The notes under the pieces: model-generated
What the model was told of the DNA's origin: nothing
The model's input: the letters and a program-made list of their open reading frames with translations, nothing else
Databases searched by the model: none
Shown: one piece after another, positions 23,817 to 36,004 of the stretch
How positions within the stretch are numbered: position 1 is the stretch's first letter
How the letters are laid out: each line of letters begins with the position of its first letter
Made by a program: the position numbers and the translations under genes
Source: Excoecaria cochinchinensis
Taxonomy: Eukaryota; Streptophyta; Magnoliopsida; Malpighiales; Euphorbiaceae
Direction of reading: 5' to 3'
Length of the DNA: 64,000 nt
Assembly: GCA_947683425.1 (NCBI GenBank)
Contig: CANTUQ010000073.1
Coordinates: 4,250,501 to 4,314,500 of the forward strand

Positions 23817-24058
23817 GAATTGACAATTACTAATCATCTAACCAATACTCAAGTACACCAATCTTTCTAGGTATTAGAATTCTTTGAAATCAAGCATTAC
23901 TTCCAGTAATTGCGTGCGTTCTATATCCTTCCTATAAATACTTTCAAGTGTTTTAATCCGAGTTAATTTTTCTTAAAATTGAGATATTTGTTTGTCATGC
24001 AAAACAAAGTTAGGATTCTATTGTGTCAATTTGTTATTAACCTATAAATTGTTTACAG

Positions 24059-24590
24059 GAGTCTACTATGGGCAGGACACCTTATCTTCATGAATTGATT
24101 TTGCACACCCATATGTGAAATCATGATGGTGTGACATTCGTCAGCGATCGAGTTAGACAAGTTCATGTATGTTAATTTTATAATTTATTATTTATTCTGT
24201 TATAACTTCTTAGTTTCATTTTATTACTACATAACATTCGAATAATTTTTATTACAGGAGTGGGTAGTAGAGAGTCTTCAAAGTCAGCAAGCAGATGGCG
24301 ATAATGTGGATCATGCTCGAGTATTTTATGGCGTAGTTGGCGGTAGGGACCGCCGTGGACGGGTCTTCGGTTTGGGCTCCTACGCAAATGTTTGCTATTC
24401 GCATGCCTCCTCATCCTCTACGGCTACGGCTAGTAGGCTTGCAGCAACTACTAATAAGGTCATTAAACTTCGCACCACGATCGACATATTAATGAACCGT
24501 ATTAATAGGTTAGAAGACTTCATTAGCCGAAGATTACCTTATGACACGCAAGTATTGTCGGCTGATCATCCGCATTCACCTCCAGCTTAG
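24059..24590 (+). pseudogene. CACTA (Ptta/En/Spm) transposase-associated C-terminal exons
   Basis: Exon 1, 24,059-24,166 (acceptor TTTACAG, donor GTATGT), reads ESTMGRTPYLHELILHTHM, an in-frame TGA, then HDGVTFVSDRVRQVH. Exon 2, 24,258-24,590 (acceptor ATTACAG), reads EWVVESLQSQQADGD through YGVVGGRDRRGRVFGLGSYA to a helical tail and TAG. The GGRDRRGRVFGLGS motif and its exon context match the conserved C-terminal part of plant Ptta/En/Spm proteins (the TNPA-like group). The in-frame stop in exon 1 disables it. It lies directly upstream of the CACTA right subterminal repeats, as expected. Confidence 0.7.
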
Positions 24591-24769
24591 TTAGTATTTT
24601 AAATTTTTTCGCGTACGTTTATTTGTAGTGTTACTAAATTTTATATATATTAATACATTATTAATTACATTTTTTTAAATCTATTTATTGTTTATTTAAT
24701 ACTTGTTTCATTAAGGCAATTTTAAATTTAATATTATTTATTATTTTATATAATTAAAAAAAACCTTTA

Positions 24770-25026
24770 AAAAATAGAGACGGAAATTTATTTTCCGTCT
24801 CTATTTTAATCTTCTTTCTGTCTCTAATTTTAGAGACGAAAATTTGCTTTCCGTCTCTAAAAATAGAGACGGAAATACACTTTTCCGTCTCTAAAATTAG
24901 AGTTTAGAGACGGAAAATTTTCGTATCTAAATTTAACAACCGATCAAATAGAGACGGTATCTTTCCGTCTCTAATTGGGATTAGAGATGAAATTCCGTCT
25001 CTATTTTCCGATTTTCTTGTAGCGTG
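24770..25026 (+). mobile_element. CACTA right end with TAGAGACGGAAA subterminal repeats
   Basis: About a dozen copies in both orientations of TAGAGACGGAAA end at TTTTCTTGTAGCGTG (about 25,026), a terminus one base away from the canonical TTTTCTTGTAGTG. The left end belonging to this motif family was not found in the window. Confidence 0.75.
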
Positions 25027-26100
25027 TATAGTTGATAGAAAAAAGAATATTGTTTAAGCATAAAACTTTGTTGAACATATCTACCTTGTATTAAAGCCAT
25101 ATTGGATGCTAATTGTTTTTAATAGTTTGATCACATAAAACACAAGTGATACCAGCATATTTTGTTAGCATATAAGGAATTATGGGACTAATTGCATAAA
25201 TTGAAATGTTGATTAAAGTTAGACTCTAAATTGTAACATTTTTAAGTTGCAAATTAAACTGAAAATTATTTGAAGAGGTTGGGAATAAATTAATTAACTC
25301 ATTAAGCTATTTCTTAATGTTTAGCAATAGGCAGTGCAACAACTAAAAGCAATATTTTAACTAAAACTATATTTCTTTTAATGAAAAAGTAAAAAAAAAA
25401 AAAATATTCGATTTTAATTTTTAAATTACAAAAATTAAACCTGTAAGATGTATTCATCCATAATGGATATATATTAGCATAAAAATAATTATAATAATTA
25501 TTCTATTTATTTAAAATTAAATTGGAGACAGTTGCTTGTAACTACTTTCATTACATATAAAAGGAAAAAATTATGTAAAGACACACTTTTTCAACATTTT
25601 TATAATGTTTGCAAAACAAAAAGAAAATTAACATTAACAGTGGGACTTGAGAAAAAAAAAAAGAAAAAGAAACACTCTGCAAAAGATAATGTACATATAT
25701 ATGTTATGACTCAATAAAAATAATTTTTTATGTGTTAAAGTGATTATTTTGTTAATTAGTGTTAATAATTTAAGAATTTTGAAAAATTATTTTTTATAGA
25801 ATTTAGTATTCTATAATTTCTAATAGATCAGAATCGAATTATTTTATAACTATGTAGTCTAATATATATATATATATGTTTTACGTATTTTTAATGTATG
25901 TTTTTAATTTAATGTAGGAGAAAGTATTCCCAATTTAACTTGAAGTTGCTAAAATACCATCTTATAAACACTGGTGACATCATATAAGTCATGGCCTGAA
26001 AAACAACCAGTAAAATTGAAAAACGTGGGAGTAAGAGTCGGGGGCGGAAAACTGTATGAAAACTTCCTTTCTCCCTTTCGTTTTTTCATTGTCCCTCTCG
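25027..26100. other. AT-rich intergenic DNA upstream of MED10
   Basis: Short A/T repeats and a TA run near 25,862. No coding sequence supported. Confidence 0.5.
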
Positions 26101-28082
26101 ATCATCTTTATAACCCAGCAACCAAAAACGATTCTTAGTTTTTCAAGATGTTATGGCTAAAATGATGGAGTTTTTCCATTCCCATCCAGTTCATCAATCC
26201 AGCTTCAAGCTCCACCCAACTGTCCTGTCGGAAGCTCATTATCACTTCAAGAGTTGGAAAATGCGGCACCGGTTTTGAAACTATTATTAATTTTTCTCTA
26301 TTGCGCTTTTGTTTGTAAGTTATTGATCGTGATCGCAACCCTAATTCGGTTCAAATATTGGATTTTTAGTCGCCATATGGATTATTGTTGCGCCTACTGA
26401 TTTGATTTCTTTCCTGGGATTTACTGTAAATGGCAATTTGTATATTTAAGTGAAGTAGTTTTAAGGTTCTAAGCTCCTCTTTCGCGTGAAATACACGCAC
26501 ATTTGACAAGTCAGCAACTGCACACCACATTGGCCCACACCGTATCTCATCTAAGTTTCCAATTCCATCGCTGCCCCCCTTTATCATCCCTAGATACCTT
26601 CTACTCTCTCCCCCGCCGGCCACCATTCCCATCAGCAACCACCACAAATAAGTTGCCGTCAGCCAGCTTTGGAAGTTTCCAACTATTTGTGGCGTTTTTT
26701 TTCTTTGAGATTCGACCTCTTCCCAGTCTGCTACAGGTTTTACATTTTTTTTGAAAGAAATCGATTTATATATTTCCCAATCTGGGTTTTCACTTTTTTC
26801 TTTTTTCTAATCGATTCGACTTTTTAGAACTTCTTAGGTATTTATTTTGAATTTCGAATCAGTTTGTTAATCTTATTTTCTGGGATTTCAGTATCAACTT
26901 CTAAGTTTTTGTTGGGCAAATACGTTATGTGCTCGTGCTATAAGATTGATAACACACCTTAAATTGTATATATCTTTAGCTTGCAATCCATGTTCAGATT
27001 GTTTTTAGTACAGACAGTTTACAAAAGATGAATCATGCAATACTTGAAAAATGACTACGACGTCGATGGCCATTTGCAGTTATGAAATTCAGATTTTTTT
27101 TTTCTTTTTTAGTTCTGTTCTTTATATATATATATATTTATATTTATGTGTGTTTAGCTGTTGGTCCTTGATTGAAATTTTGGATTTGAAATTCAGATAT
27201 ATATATATATATTTTAAATTTATGTGTGTTTAGATGTTGGTCCATTTCAGTTCAGCTGCTTGTGTCCCTTCATGCCGCAGCTGTTCATGCAGGTATTAGA
27301 ATCCTTGAGTTCTTTGTTCTAATCTTGTTTTCCCTTGAGAATTGTGTTTTGATGCTTTGTTTATTTGCTTTGCTCTGTATTTAGTCATTGTTTGATGTAG
27401 GAATAGGCTAATCAGCCAGTGAAAAGAACACGAATTGAATAGTGTATAAAAATTGGACATTGTTACTCTCAATATAGATTTTTCATTCATATTATTATCA
27501 GTAGACCTTTTTTTTGGTGCCTGTTTAGTGCTTCTTATTTGGTTATTGACCCTATACAAAGCAATTTAACTGAAGAGACTGTACATTTTATGGCTTGGTC
27601 TTTGTGGCCTTGAATTTCACCTCTTTGATTGTCGGTTGGTTTCTTTTAGTGTTTGGATTTGTATCTAGCTAAAGGTTCTTAACTAGTATCTTAACCATTT
27701 CTTTAAAATGTTTTTATCCATTAACTTGAGTGAAAAAAGGGTAATGAATGGGTAACTATATGGGTACGACAGATGCAGGTAAAGATGGTTAGTGGTAAAG
27801 AGATCTGGGATATGCAAAGGTAGTTCTGTATTAAACAGGTTCAGGAATAGGTAGGGCAGTTTTTACAGCCACCCTACCTTTTGCTATCCCTGACAACTAT
27901 ACCTGTCAAACCCAGCCATTTGAGTGTATCATGTGTTTTTCTCTTACTTGTTTCTTGTACTTCTAATCTTTTCTGTTATTAAAATTCTTTTCTTAAGAAA
28001 TGCTCCTCTCATATTTCTTTGCCAAGCTCTTTTTTCTACTCTAATTATATGGTCCTTTCTGTTTTCGTATTCACCTGCAAAG
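26101..28082 (+). promoter_or_regulatory. MED10 upstream and probable 5'UTR/intron region
   Basis: A candidate TATA (CTTTATAAC) lies at 26,106-26,114. A pyrimidine-rich leader-like block runs at about 26,500-26,660, followed by T-rich intron-like DNA. TTCACCTGCAAAG just before the ATG at 28,083 could be a splice acceptor, suggesting an intron in the 5'UTR. The transcription start is not settled by sequence alone. Confidence 0.35.
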
Positions 28083-29363
28083 ATGGATGCATCACAGAAT
28101 GCAGTTGGAAGTGGTGGCAATGGCATGTTGCCTAAGCAAGTGAATGATACAGCCGGAGCAACACCAGCTGATGATCCAAAGCAGAATCTGAATCAGGTTA
28201 TCAACTCCACTCAGAAGACGCTAGGCCTGCTTCACCAGCTTTACCTAACTGTCTCTTCCTTCAGCAGTGCCTCCCAGTTCCCACTCCTCCAATGCCTGTA
28301 CATTGCTTTCAAAACTATTGTTTTCCTTTTTTTAATAATATTTTTATTCATGAATGCATTTATTTGATGGCCCGAGAAGTATTTTAAAATTTGGGTATGA
28401 TCTTTTGCAGCAATAGTCTTGTTATGGAGCTAGATAATATGGCTAAATTGTCAGATAAGTGCAACATTCAGGTTCCCGTGGAGGTCTTGAAGTGAGTCTT
28501 ATCTTTTGTTCTTGCTGATCATACAGATTGAGTTTGTGTCACTTGGCATCTAATAGTTAGTCTATTGCTTCATTCTTAGTTTCATTGATGATGGGAAGAA
28601 TCCAGATGAATTTACTCGGGATATTATAAACAGATGCATTGCAAAAAATCAGTTCACCAAGGGCAAAACTGATGCCTTCAAGGTAATCCTTGGTTCCTAA
28701 TACAGGACATTAAGTTCTCTCTCAACTAATTTTTGGGTAACATTTTTTCTCGTTTGGATTGCCTTAGCTGTATTTGAGATTCATCATTTATCTCTTTGAT
28801 GTTACAGAGTTTACGCAAACATCTTTTGGACGAACTCGAGCAGGCTTTTCCAGATGAGGTTGCATCATATAGGGAAATACGAGCAATATCTGCTGCTGTA
28901 AGTTGTTATCTACTGAATTTTAATGGTTCTCTTCTCTCTCTAGAATTATCTCATTGTACCTGAACTGCTGAACATATTTTTCTGCTCTCTTCCATATTGT
29001 TATGCTTAATTAACTATTTCTTGTTTTGGCTTACTTTACTGAGGATAATCTGCGAGTTAGAATATGTCAGAAGATTATTCTTGTACATAAATAGACTCAG
29101 ATTTCTGAAGAATAATGACACTTTTGATTGCTGAAGAAAATTAATGATATTGTGGTCTTTGAATGAGAAACGGAAGCGGCTTTCATATATACTAGTTTCT
29201 GATACGCTAACGAAAATATTTGAGTTTCCTTAATTTTGTCTTGTAAGTTTAGCATTGAATTTGAAATAAAGCTTAGAAGCCTTTGGCACAGGAATCTAAA
29301 TGTCTTGCACAAGCACAGAGTTCATTGCCCAATGGAGATGTGAAGGTTAAGAATGAGCTTTAA
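28083..29363 (+). CDS. MED10: Mediator complex subunit 10 (MED10), five coding exons
   Basis: Exons are 28083-28297, 28411-28491, 28580-28682, 28808-28897 and 29292-29363. All introns have GT-AG borders, the phases join correctly, and the sum is 561 nt, encoding 186 residues. The protein starts MDASQNAVGSGGNGMLPKQV, then matches plant MED10 through DDPKQNLNQVINSTQKTLGL, NSLVMELDNMAKLSDKCNIQ, FIDDGKNPDEFTRDIIN, FKSLRKHLLDELEQAFPDEV, and ends NGDVKVKNEL. MED10 is a middle-module subunit of the nuclear Mediator, which links transcription factors to RNA polymerase II. Length is usual for plant homologues. The exon 1/2 junction gives LLQCLNS, where I recall Arg in place of Cys in relatives. The upstream in-frame ATGs encode a hydrophobic stretch and are unlikely starts. 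Confidence 0.95.
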
Positions 29364-31501
29364 GGTACATATTGATTAAGAAATGGAGATCTGAAGGATC
29401 TCTTTCTTCTATTCTCTTTATCTTTTACCATGTATACGATCAACATGTACAATGCTGTTGCATACTTTCTTGAATACTAGTGTCACAACTTCAATATTAG
29501 TTATAGATTATATTGACTAAGGTATGTGATTGTGTATTCTGAAGTTTAACGTTGTAATATTGTCATAGATCAAGTTATGATTATTTAACGGGTTTTATTC
29601 CTTTTGCCTGAATCAAAGTTAGACTGACACTTATTGCTGTTGGTAACGTAGGGAAGTGGTGGTGGTAAATTCAATTGAGCGTGTGATAAAGGAATATTGC
29701 ATTCCCTGAAAGATTTCTATTTTGAATTTATAATATCCTGCAAACTAGACAAACTTAGCTCAATGTACTGATTTGATTAGGTGGAGTTTGTTTAGTATTA
29801 TGTAATTAGTGGTTTCATTTAAAGTGATAGTTTTAGTAAACTAAAACTAGGCTCATAAAAGAGACAACTAGACTCTCAAATCATGTCATTGAACTATTCG
29901 TGTATGAGCTTCGAATGTTAATTTTAATCATCTAGCCTCCCAATATTTCTCTAAGCTTTGATTGTATGAGCTTCGAATGTTAATTTTAATCATCTAGCCT
30001 CCCAATATTTCTCTAAGCTTTGATTGACGTTATTTCATGTTCTCTTCTGAAGTAATTGCAGAGAGGCCTTATATACCTCCAACCGCCAGGGTAATATGTG
30101 AGAGGTATACCATCCTGTGGAGCCAGTGACTGGTGTGACCATGGCTCATCGACGTAATTCTTTTAGTTTCTATATAATTGGCTGTAGCAGGGAGGTCTAC
30201 TTAAAGGAGATTAGAATGGTTGAAGTTGTAGTGATGCATATACAAATCCTATACAAATTTGGAATTCTGCCGGGGAGAGTGGAATAAATGAAAAAAGTAC
30301 GTGTAAAGTTGTATGCTTCTTCATTCGTATAAAGTTGTATGCTTCTTCGTTGTCTTAAACTGGCGACAATGGTTGCGGCAATCTCACCTTCAAGGATATG
30401 TTGTATATTTTGCTCTATAAAAACCATGAATTGCTTGCTAGCGATACAATGGAAATTGAATCATATATTAAATTTATAGGTCTTGGCTAGCGTACTTTCC
30501 TATTTACGGTGCTTTCTATTTTTTTTTTTCGTCAAGTTGGTATTATTTACTGATTTAACTGATATAATGATAAAAAAAAATTGAAGGACAGGTAGGTTTT
30601 CTCATCTACGTCTGTCCAGCTATCCGATTTGTCCGCGATACACCATGATCAAGATGGCTAAAATCTTCCTTGCTAATTTTGTTATGTTAAATGTGTGCAG
30701 TTTTTTACCATTGGGAGAAGGCTTAATGTATAAAAAGTCCCTTCAACTTGCGTCTTTTTGTCATCCCGGCCCTCCAGTATACCAATTTACTATTGTACCA
30801 ATTAAACAACTAAAATGTTTATAATAAACACCACCTATGAGACATATTTCAGCAATTCAATTAGCGCTGGGTGTCCAAACTCGATGCGTAAAAGCCACTT
30901 TGAATAGCCAATGAAAAAGCACCACGCGGCATTAGTGAAAAGAGTAAAACAGCAAACAGCTAATTGAGCAAGTGAAAGAACAAATGCCAGCTTGAAACCA
31001 AATTTCCATCTGATATGAAACACCAAAAGCGTTTGATGAGAGATTATAATAAACAATAACCAGTAATTTTTGGTTCGATCTAAATCTGTATAAAAATAGC
31101 TATACGAATTAGGCTTGAAGGAAATTCAAATGGATCAAATTTGAATAATCTGAAAATTTTAGAATAGATTCTAATTCAAAATTGAAATTTTAAATTCGAT
31201 TTGAAAATAAATGAAATTCGATCCGTCTCAAATCCATGATTCAATTATTTTTTAATTAAATTTTTATATATATTAACATTACATTATTTTATTAATATTT
31301 TCATTTCAATTTTTATATAAAAAGTAGATTTAATTGAAAAAAATGAGAGATGTCTAATTGTTCAAATTTTAAGCAACCGAAAGATAAAAGAAATAAAAAA
31401 AAAAGAGTGAAATAAAAAATAATAATTTAGTATGTATACTATATTTCATGATTTCTATATTTTGCATATTTCAATTCTCGACTTTTCTTCGATTTATATT
31501 C
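29364..31501. other. MED10 3' region and intergenic DNA
   Basis: It contains the MED10 3'UTR (end not defined), a perfect 62-bp tandem duplication (29,901-30,024), a shorter duplicated GTATGCTTCTTC segment (30,300-30,350), and AT-rich DNA. No further gene supported. Confidence 0.5.
29901..30024. repeat. perfect 62-bp tandem duplication
   Basis: Unit 1 is 29,901-29,962 and unit 2 is 29,963-30,024, both starting TGTATGAGCTTCGAATG and ending CTAAGCTTTGAT. I see no differences, implying a recent duplication. Confidence 0.9.
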
Positions 31502-31506
31502 TAATT

Positions 31507-32038
31507 TGATGACCGAACACTTTTTAGGAGCTCGGCCCATCATGCTTGTAGGTCCGGAAAGTCGAGCTAACTGAGAGCCTTCAATAAACGGCTCGGCAAG
31601 GCTATCCATTCAACGGGTTCGACAATTACCATACTTTTTAGTCTAATTACCAAACTGCCCAGGAACTTCTCAGCAACGGCTCGAAAAATATGGATAGCTC
31701 GGTTTCCATCATGAGGACAACCATTACTTATTAAAGTCTCATCATGAAGACACCTGTTGCACATTAAAGCCTTATCATGAGGACAGCCGCTGCACATTAA
31801 AATCTCATCATAAAAGCAGCTGTTATGAATCAAGTAAAAGATCTTATAAAATGAAGAAGGAAAGTACATTTTAGGTAAGTCTAGATAAGAAAAAAATAAT
31901 CTTCTTTCAGTCTATTCCTTTTACAAAAAAGATCACTAACTTGATCATCAAAGTCTCCTTGTCGGATATCTGTCGATTTATTCGTGTTTTCAGGTGACTT
32001 AGCTAGAAAATGTGTTCTGAAAATTCTCATTGTCATCA
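31507..32038 (+). repeat. 5' LTR of the Tat element
   Basis: It starts TGATGACCGAACACTTTT and ends TTGTCATCA. Near-identical in order to 45,095-45,595, with scattered substitutions and a short internal copy-number difference in the 'CTCATCATGA' region. It contains four degenerate tandem units of CATCATGAGGACA / GCACATTAAA type around 31,708-31,815. Confidence 0.9.
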
Positions 32039-32073
32039 TTTGGTACGGTGAGCGTGGACATTTATAAATTTTC

Positions 32074-33540
32074 AATGGATCTCTTCCCTGACCTAAATAC
32101 TGCTGCCATTCCAGCCAGCCAATCACAAGCTGTACCCTCACAAACCCAGCCTCTATTAGCCCAGAGTCAGCACCTCCCGTCCAAATATTTGGCCAACAGA
32201 TATACTCTCAACAGCCTGCTCCTCATCCAGTCATTCCCAACTTAACTCCACAAACAACCCAGGCTTTCCTAGCTACCTTAACTTCAATGGTAGCTCAGGC
32301 ACCCCCTATTCAACCGCCCACACAATACTTCCCCCCAGCTCCGCAGGCCTCCACATCTACCCATCCAGCTTTTCCACCCCCTGTGGCTCCGAGTTCCACC
32401 ATAACTCTTACTGTAGGTCAGTTTGAGAAACTCTTCGAGGAACGGATGCAGAAATACCAGAACAGAAACACTCTACAGTACCAAAGTAATTTTCGATCAC
32501 CACTGGCCAAAGAGATTCTGATAGCCCCGTTCCCAAATATACAATTACCGAACTTGCCTAAATACAATGGCAGTGCCGATCCCAGGGCTCACCTTGATCA
32601 GTTCCACCATACAATGCTCGTCCATACCATAGATGATGCTGCCATGTGCAAGATCTTTCCCCAGACGCTCATAGAATCAGCTCAGATATGGTTCCGGAAT
32701 TTGCTCGAGCACTCCATAGCAAGTTTCGCCTAGTTCAGCAACATGTTTATTGCCAAGTTTGTGGCTGCTATCCGACCTACTAAAGTCTCTGCCAACCTTA
32801 ATTTAGTTCGGCAATACAGGGGGGAGGCGTTGTGAGCCTATGTAGAAAGGTTCAACGCGGTAGCGATGAACATTCAGGATTTGAATTTAGAGGTAGCTAA
32901 CAATGCCTTAATACGTAACACCCGGTGTCAAGATTTTAACGATTCACTTAGCAAGAAACCTCCGAGCAATTTTATCAAGCTAATGTCCTGAGCTCACAAG
33001 TACATAAGAATGGATGAAGCACGAAGATTGCATAACAGTTCTATGTATGACGATACGGGTCGCGACTTATATATATCAATGCAGGAGAAAGGAGCTGGGA
33101 GAAATGAGTCAAAAAACCGAGGTTTTGGTGGATCGAATCAAGCTTATGTGGTTTCGTCGAGATCTGAGGACCGAAAGGATGAGAAATGGACACCGTTGAA
33201 CGCCTTAAGAGCACAGATTTTGAAGTGGATAAAATAAAATGACAAAGTGAACTGGTCTAGACCTATGAGGGAAAGTTCTAGTAGGGATCAGAGCCTCTAT
33301 TGTGCCTTTCACAGGGACAAGGGCCATGAGATGAATGATTATAATAAGCTCAAGAGGGTGATTAAATTCCTAATCCGAAAGGGAAAGCTCGCCCAGTTCA
33401 TCAAGAATGAGAGGGCTAGAGATAGATCCCGATCGCCTAAAAGGCAGGATAATCGAGCAGGTACAAGCAAAAGGGCTCCGGCGAGCGTTATACATGTTAT
33501 CGCTGGTGGTAAACATTACGATGTTTTTTATGATTCTTGA
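32074..33540 (+). pseudogene. Tat gag, multiply interrupted
   Basis: The start MDLFPDLNTAAIPASQSQ at 32,074 is followed by a frameshift into a Q/P-rich region (32,287 onward). Gag core pieces LPKYNGSADPRAHLDQFHHT and AQIWFRNLLEHSI are recognisable as Retrotrans_gag. At least five in-frame stops follow (near 32,731, 32,833, 32,989, 33,235 and 33,538). The C-terminal part has a YCAFHRDKGHEMNDY segment typical of the region before PR in this lineage. It forms the capsid in live elements; here it cannot make an intact protein. Confidence 0.85.
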
Positions 33541-34327
33541 AAGAGGAAGGCAAAAGAGGTGTTCACTCTGAATTCCAACCCCCCTGTAGTAGGACACAAG
33601 GTGAGATTTTCAGATTCGGATGGCGACCATGTCAAACAACCGCATACGAACTCTTTGGTGGTAGAGGCCTTGATCTAGGATTACCTAGTCCATGGCATTC
33701 TGGTGGATACGGGTAGCGCGGTCAACCTCACACCTTGCAGGCATTCAAAGCCTTGAAAATGCCGAGCAACATTTTAGAACCAGTGTTCGCACCACTAATC
33801 GGGATATCTGGTCAGCTGGTCAAGGTGGAAGGGTCGGTAAAATTATCTTTAGAGCTCAAAGATGATGAAGTGGTCCGAACTTACACTAGCTGTTTCATGG
33901 TCGTGGATATTCTATTGGCCTACAATGTTATTTTCGAAAGACCAAAACTGGTGGGGATTGATGCGTATATCTCCATGCGAAAGCTGTTGCTTAAGGTCCC
34001 TACCTCGGGAGGCATGACAGTGTTGCAGGGGAATCAAAAAGTGGCTCAGGAAACATATGTCATGATGCTACGAGAAGCAAATCAGGCCCTCCCGTTGGAT
34101 TCATTGGATGTCTCCACTGATGAGCTCAGAGAGCAGAACCAGTAGACCCATTGTTGAAGGTTGGGATAGCGCCAGGAAAGACAGTGAAGATTGGGGCGAG
34201 TAAGAAAGAGGATGAGGTGGAGGCCCTTGTCACAATTCTGCAGAAATTTGCATATGTGTTTGCCTAGGAACCCTCGGATATTAAAGGGATATCCGCCGAT
34301 GTTATAAGTCATTCATTAAACATCAGG
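33541..34327 (+). pseudogene. Tat aspartic protease and linker
   Basis: The retropepsin motif ILVDTGSAVNL lies at about 33,697-33,729 (catalytic Asp codon 33,706), after a premature TAG. A frame change then leads into the ORF 33,735-34,145 (QAFKALKMPSNILEP, FMVVDILLAYNVIFERP), the usual C-terminal protease part. A further TAG follows near 34,143. Confidence 0.75.
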
Positions 34328-36004
34328 TTGGACATCAAGCCCGTCAAGCAGAAAAAGCGGAACCACGCCCCGGAAAGGCAGATAGCAATGTCACAAGAAA
34401 CGGATGTTCTGCTCCAAAATGGGTTTATCCGGGAGGTCTTATATCCGGAATGGCTTTCTAATGTTATTCTAGTAAAGAAAGCCAACGGCAAATGGAGAAT
34501 GTGCGTGGATTTCACAGACCTGAATAGAGCTTGCCCCAAGGATAGTTATCCATTGCTAAACATCGACCTCCTGATTGATTCAAAGGCAGGGTTTAAAGAG
34601 TATGCTTTTCTGGATGCCTCGTCCAGTTATCACCAGATTCCAATGAACCTGGAGGATGAGGAGAAGACGACATTCATAACTCACCAAGCTACTTACTGCT
34701 ATCGGGTTATGCCTTTTGGATTGAAGAATGCAGGCGCGACATATCAGAGACTGATGAACAAGTTGTTTGCTACTCAGCTCGGGAGAAACATGGAGGTGTA
34801 CATGGACGGCATGATTGTAAAGAGCAAGTCATCCAGTGCTCTCCCTACCGAGCTTGAGAAAACTTTTCAAACTCTCAGGAAGTTTGGATTAAAGCTCAAC
34901 CCAGAGAAGTGTGCTTTTGGGGTACAATCCGAGAAGTTCTTGGGGTTCATGATTTCAAAAAGGGGTATAGAAACTAATCCAGCCAAAATTCAAGCCATTA
35001 TGGAAATGGATCCCTCGAAGTCCATTAGAGAGGTACAGAAGCTCAATGGTAAGATAACAGTCCTGGGCAAGTTCATCTCTTGTTCGGCTAAACGTTGCCT
35101 CCCCTTTTATAGGGCGCTCAAAAACCTGAAGAAATTCGAATGGACCCCAGAATGCCAGCAAGCTTTTGAAGAGCTCAAGCAATTTCTTAACACGGTGCCA
35201 TTGCTGAGTAGGCCACAGGCTGGCAAAGTATTATATTTGTACCTTGCAGTCACTTTCGGAGCCATTGGTTCGGTGTTAGTTAGAGAGGAAAGCAATCAAC
35301 AGTTCCCCATTTACTACACGAACAAGGTGCTAAGAGGTGCCGAACTTAATTATCCCATTCTGGAGCAGTTGGCCTTGTCACTTGTCGTTACAACAATCAA
35401 ACTCCGGCCCTATTTCCAGGCGCATACTATGGTGGTTTGGACAAACTCCAATCTTAAAAAAGTGCTTCAGAGGCCGGAAGCATCCGGAAGGCTCACAGAG
35501 TGGGTAGCTTGTTTGGGCGAACTAGATGTTCGGTATGAGTCTCGCCAGTCAATGAAGGCTCCAGTTTTGGCAGATTTTGTGGCTGAATTACATGCTACAC
35601 CCCCCATACCGAACACTCACTCTTGGAAGCTCTTTGTGGATGGCGCTTCCTCGTCAAAAGGGGCAGGCATCGGGGCAGTTCTCATCGGACCAGGAAAGAT
35701 AAGCATTAGAGGGATGGTGCACATAGCATTCTCAGCCTCTAACAATGCGACTGAATATGAGGCTCTCTATTTCGGATTGCAGCTTGACATTAAAGTCAAG
35801 CCTGATTCCCTAGCCATTTTTTTGGATTCGCAGTTGGTTGTAAGCCAATTGCTGGGCAGATTCGAAGCTAAGGAGCGCACAATTGTTCGGTATAAGGAGC
35901 TGGTCGCCCTGCTGTTATTCCAGTTAGAGAAGTTGGGGGGTTCATGGTCGATTGAGCAAATACCTCAGGCAAAAAACCAGGGAGTAGATGCATTAGCCAA
36001 ATAA
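34328..36004 (+). pseudogene. Tat reverse transcriptase-RNase H, RT active site lost
   Basis: 558 open codons. RT motifs are WLSNVILVKKANGKWRMCVD (res. 42-61), DLNRACPKDSYPL, FLDASSSYHQI (catalytic Asp 96) and YCYRVMPFGLKNAGATYQ. The catalytic box reads YMDG at 158-161 instead of YxDD, so one metal-binding Asp is replaced by Gly. An RNase H domain at about 425-558 keeps its acidic residues (FVDGASSS; NNATEYEAL; FLDSQLVVSQ; GVDALAK). The frame ends in TAA at the DALAK motif where related elements continue into integrase. In live elements this makes and trims cDNA; here RT should be inactive. Confidence 0.9.

Noticed and set aside
14352..25026. One 10.7 kb CACTA element from the CACTACAAG end to the CTTGTAGCGTG end
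   Set aside because: The two ends have different subterminal motifs (TTTACCGACGGAA and TAGAGACGGAAA), and several independently inserted elements and an unrelated LTR fragment lie between; two different CACTA elements fit better.
26151..26278. Short ORF starting MAKMMEFFHSHPVHQSS upstream of MED10
   Set aside because: Only about 41 codons, no recognised family and no splice continuity seen; could be an upstream ORF, but support is too weak.
27924..28082. N-terminal extension of MED10 from an upstream in-frame ATG
   Set aside because: The extension is hydrophobic and intron-like; plant MED10 begins at MDxSQN, which matches the ATG at 28,083.
32040..32058. PBS of the Tat element
   Set aside because: TTGGTACGGTGAGCG directly follows the 5' LTR and may be a decayed PBS, but it does not match a standard plant PBS well enough to annotate.
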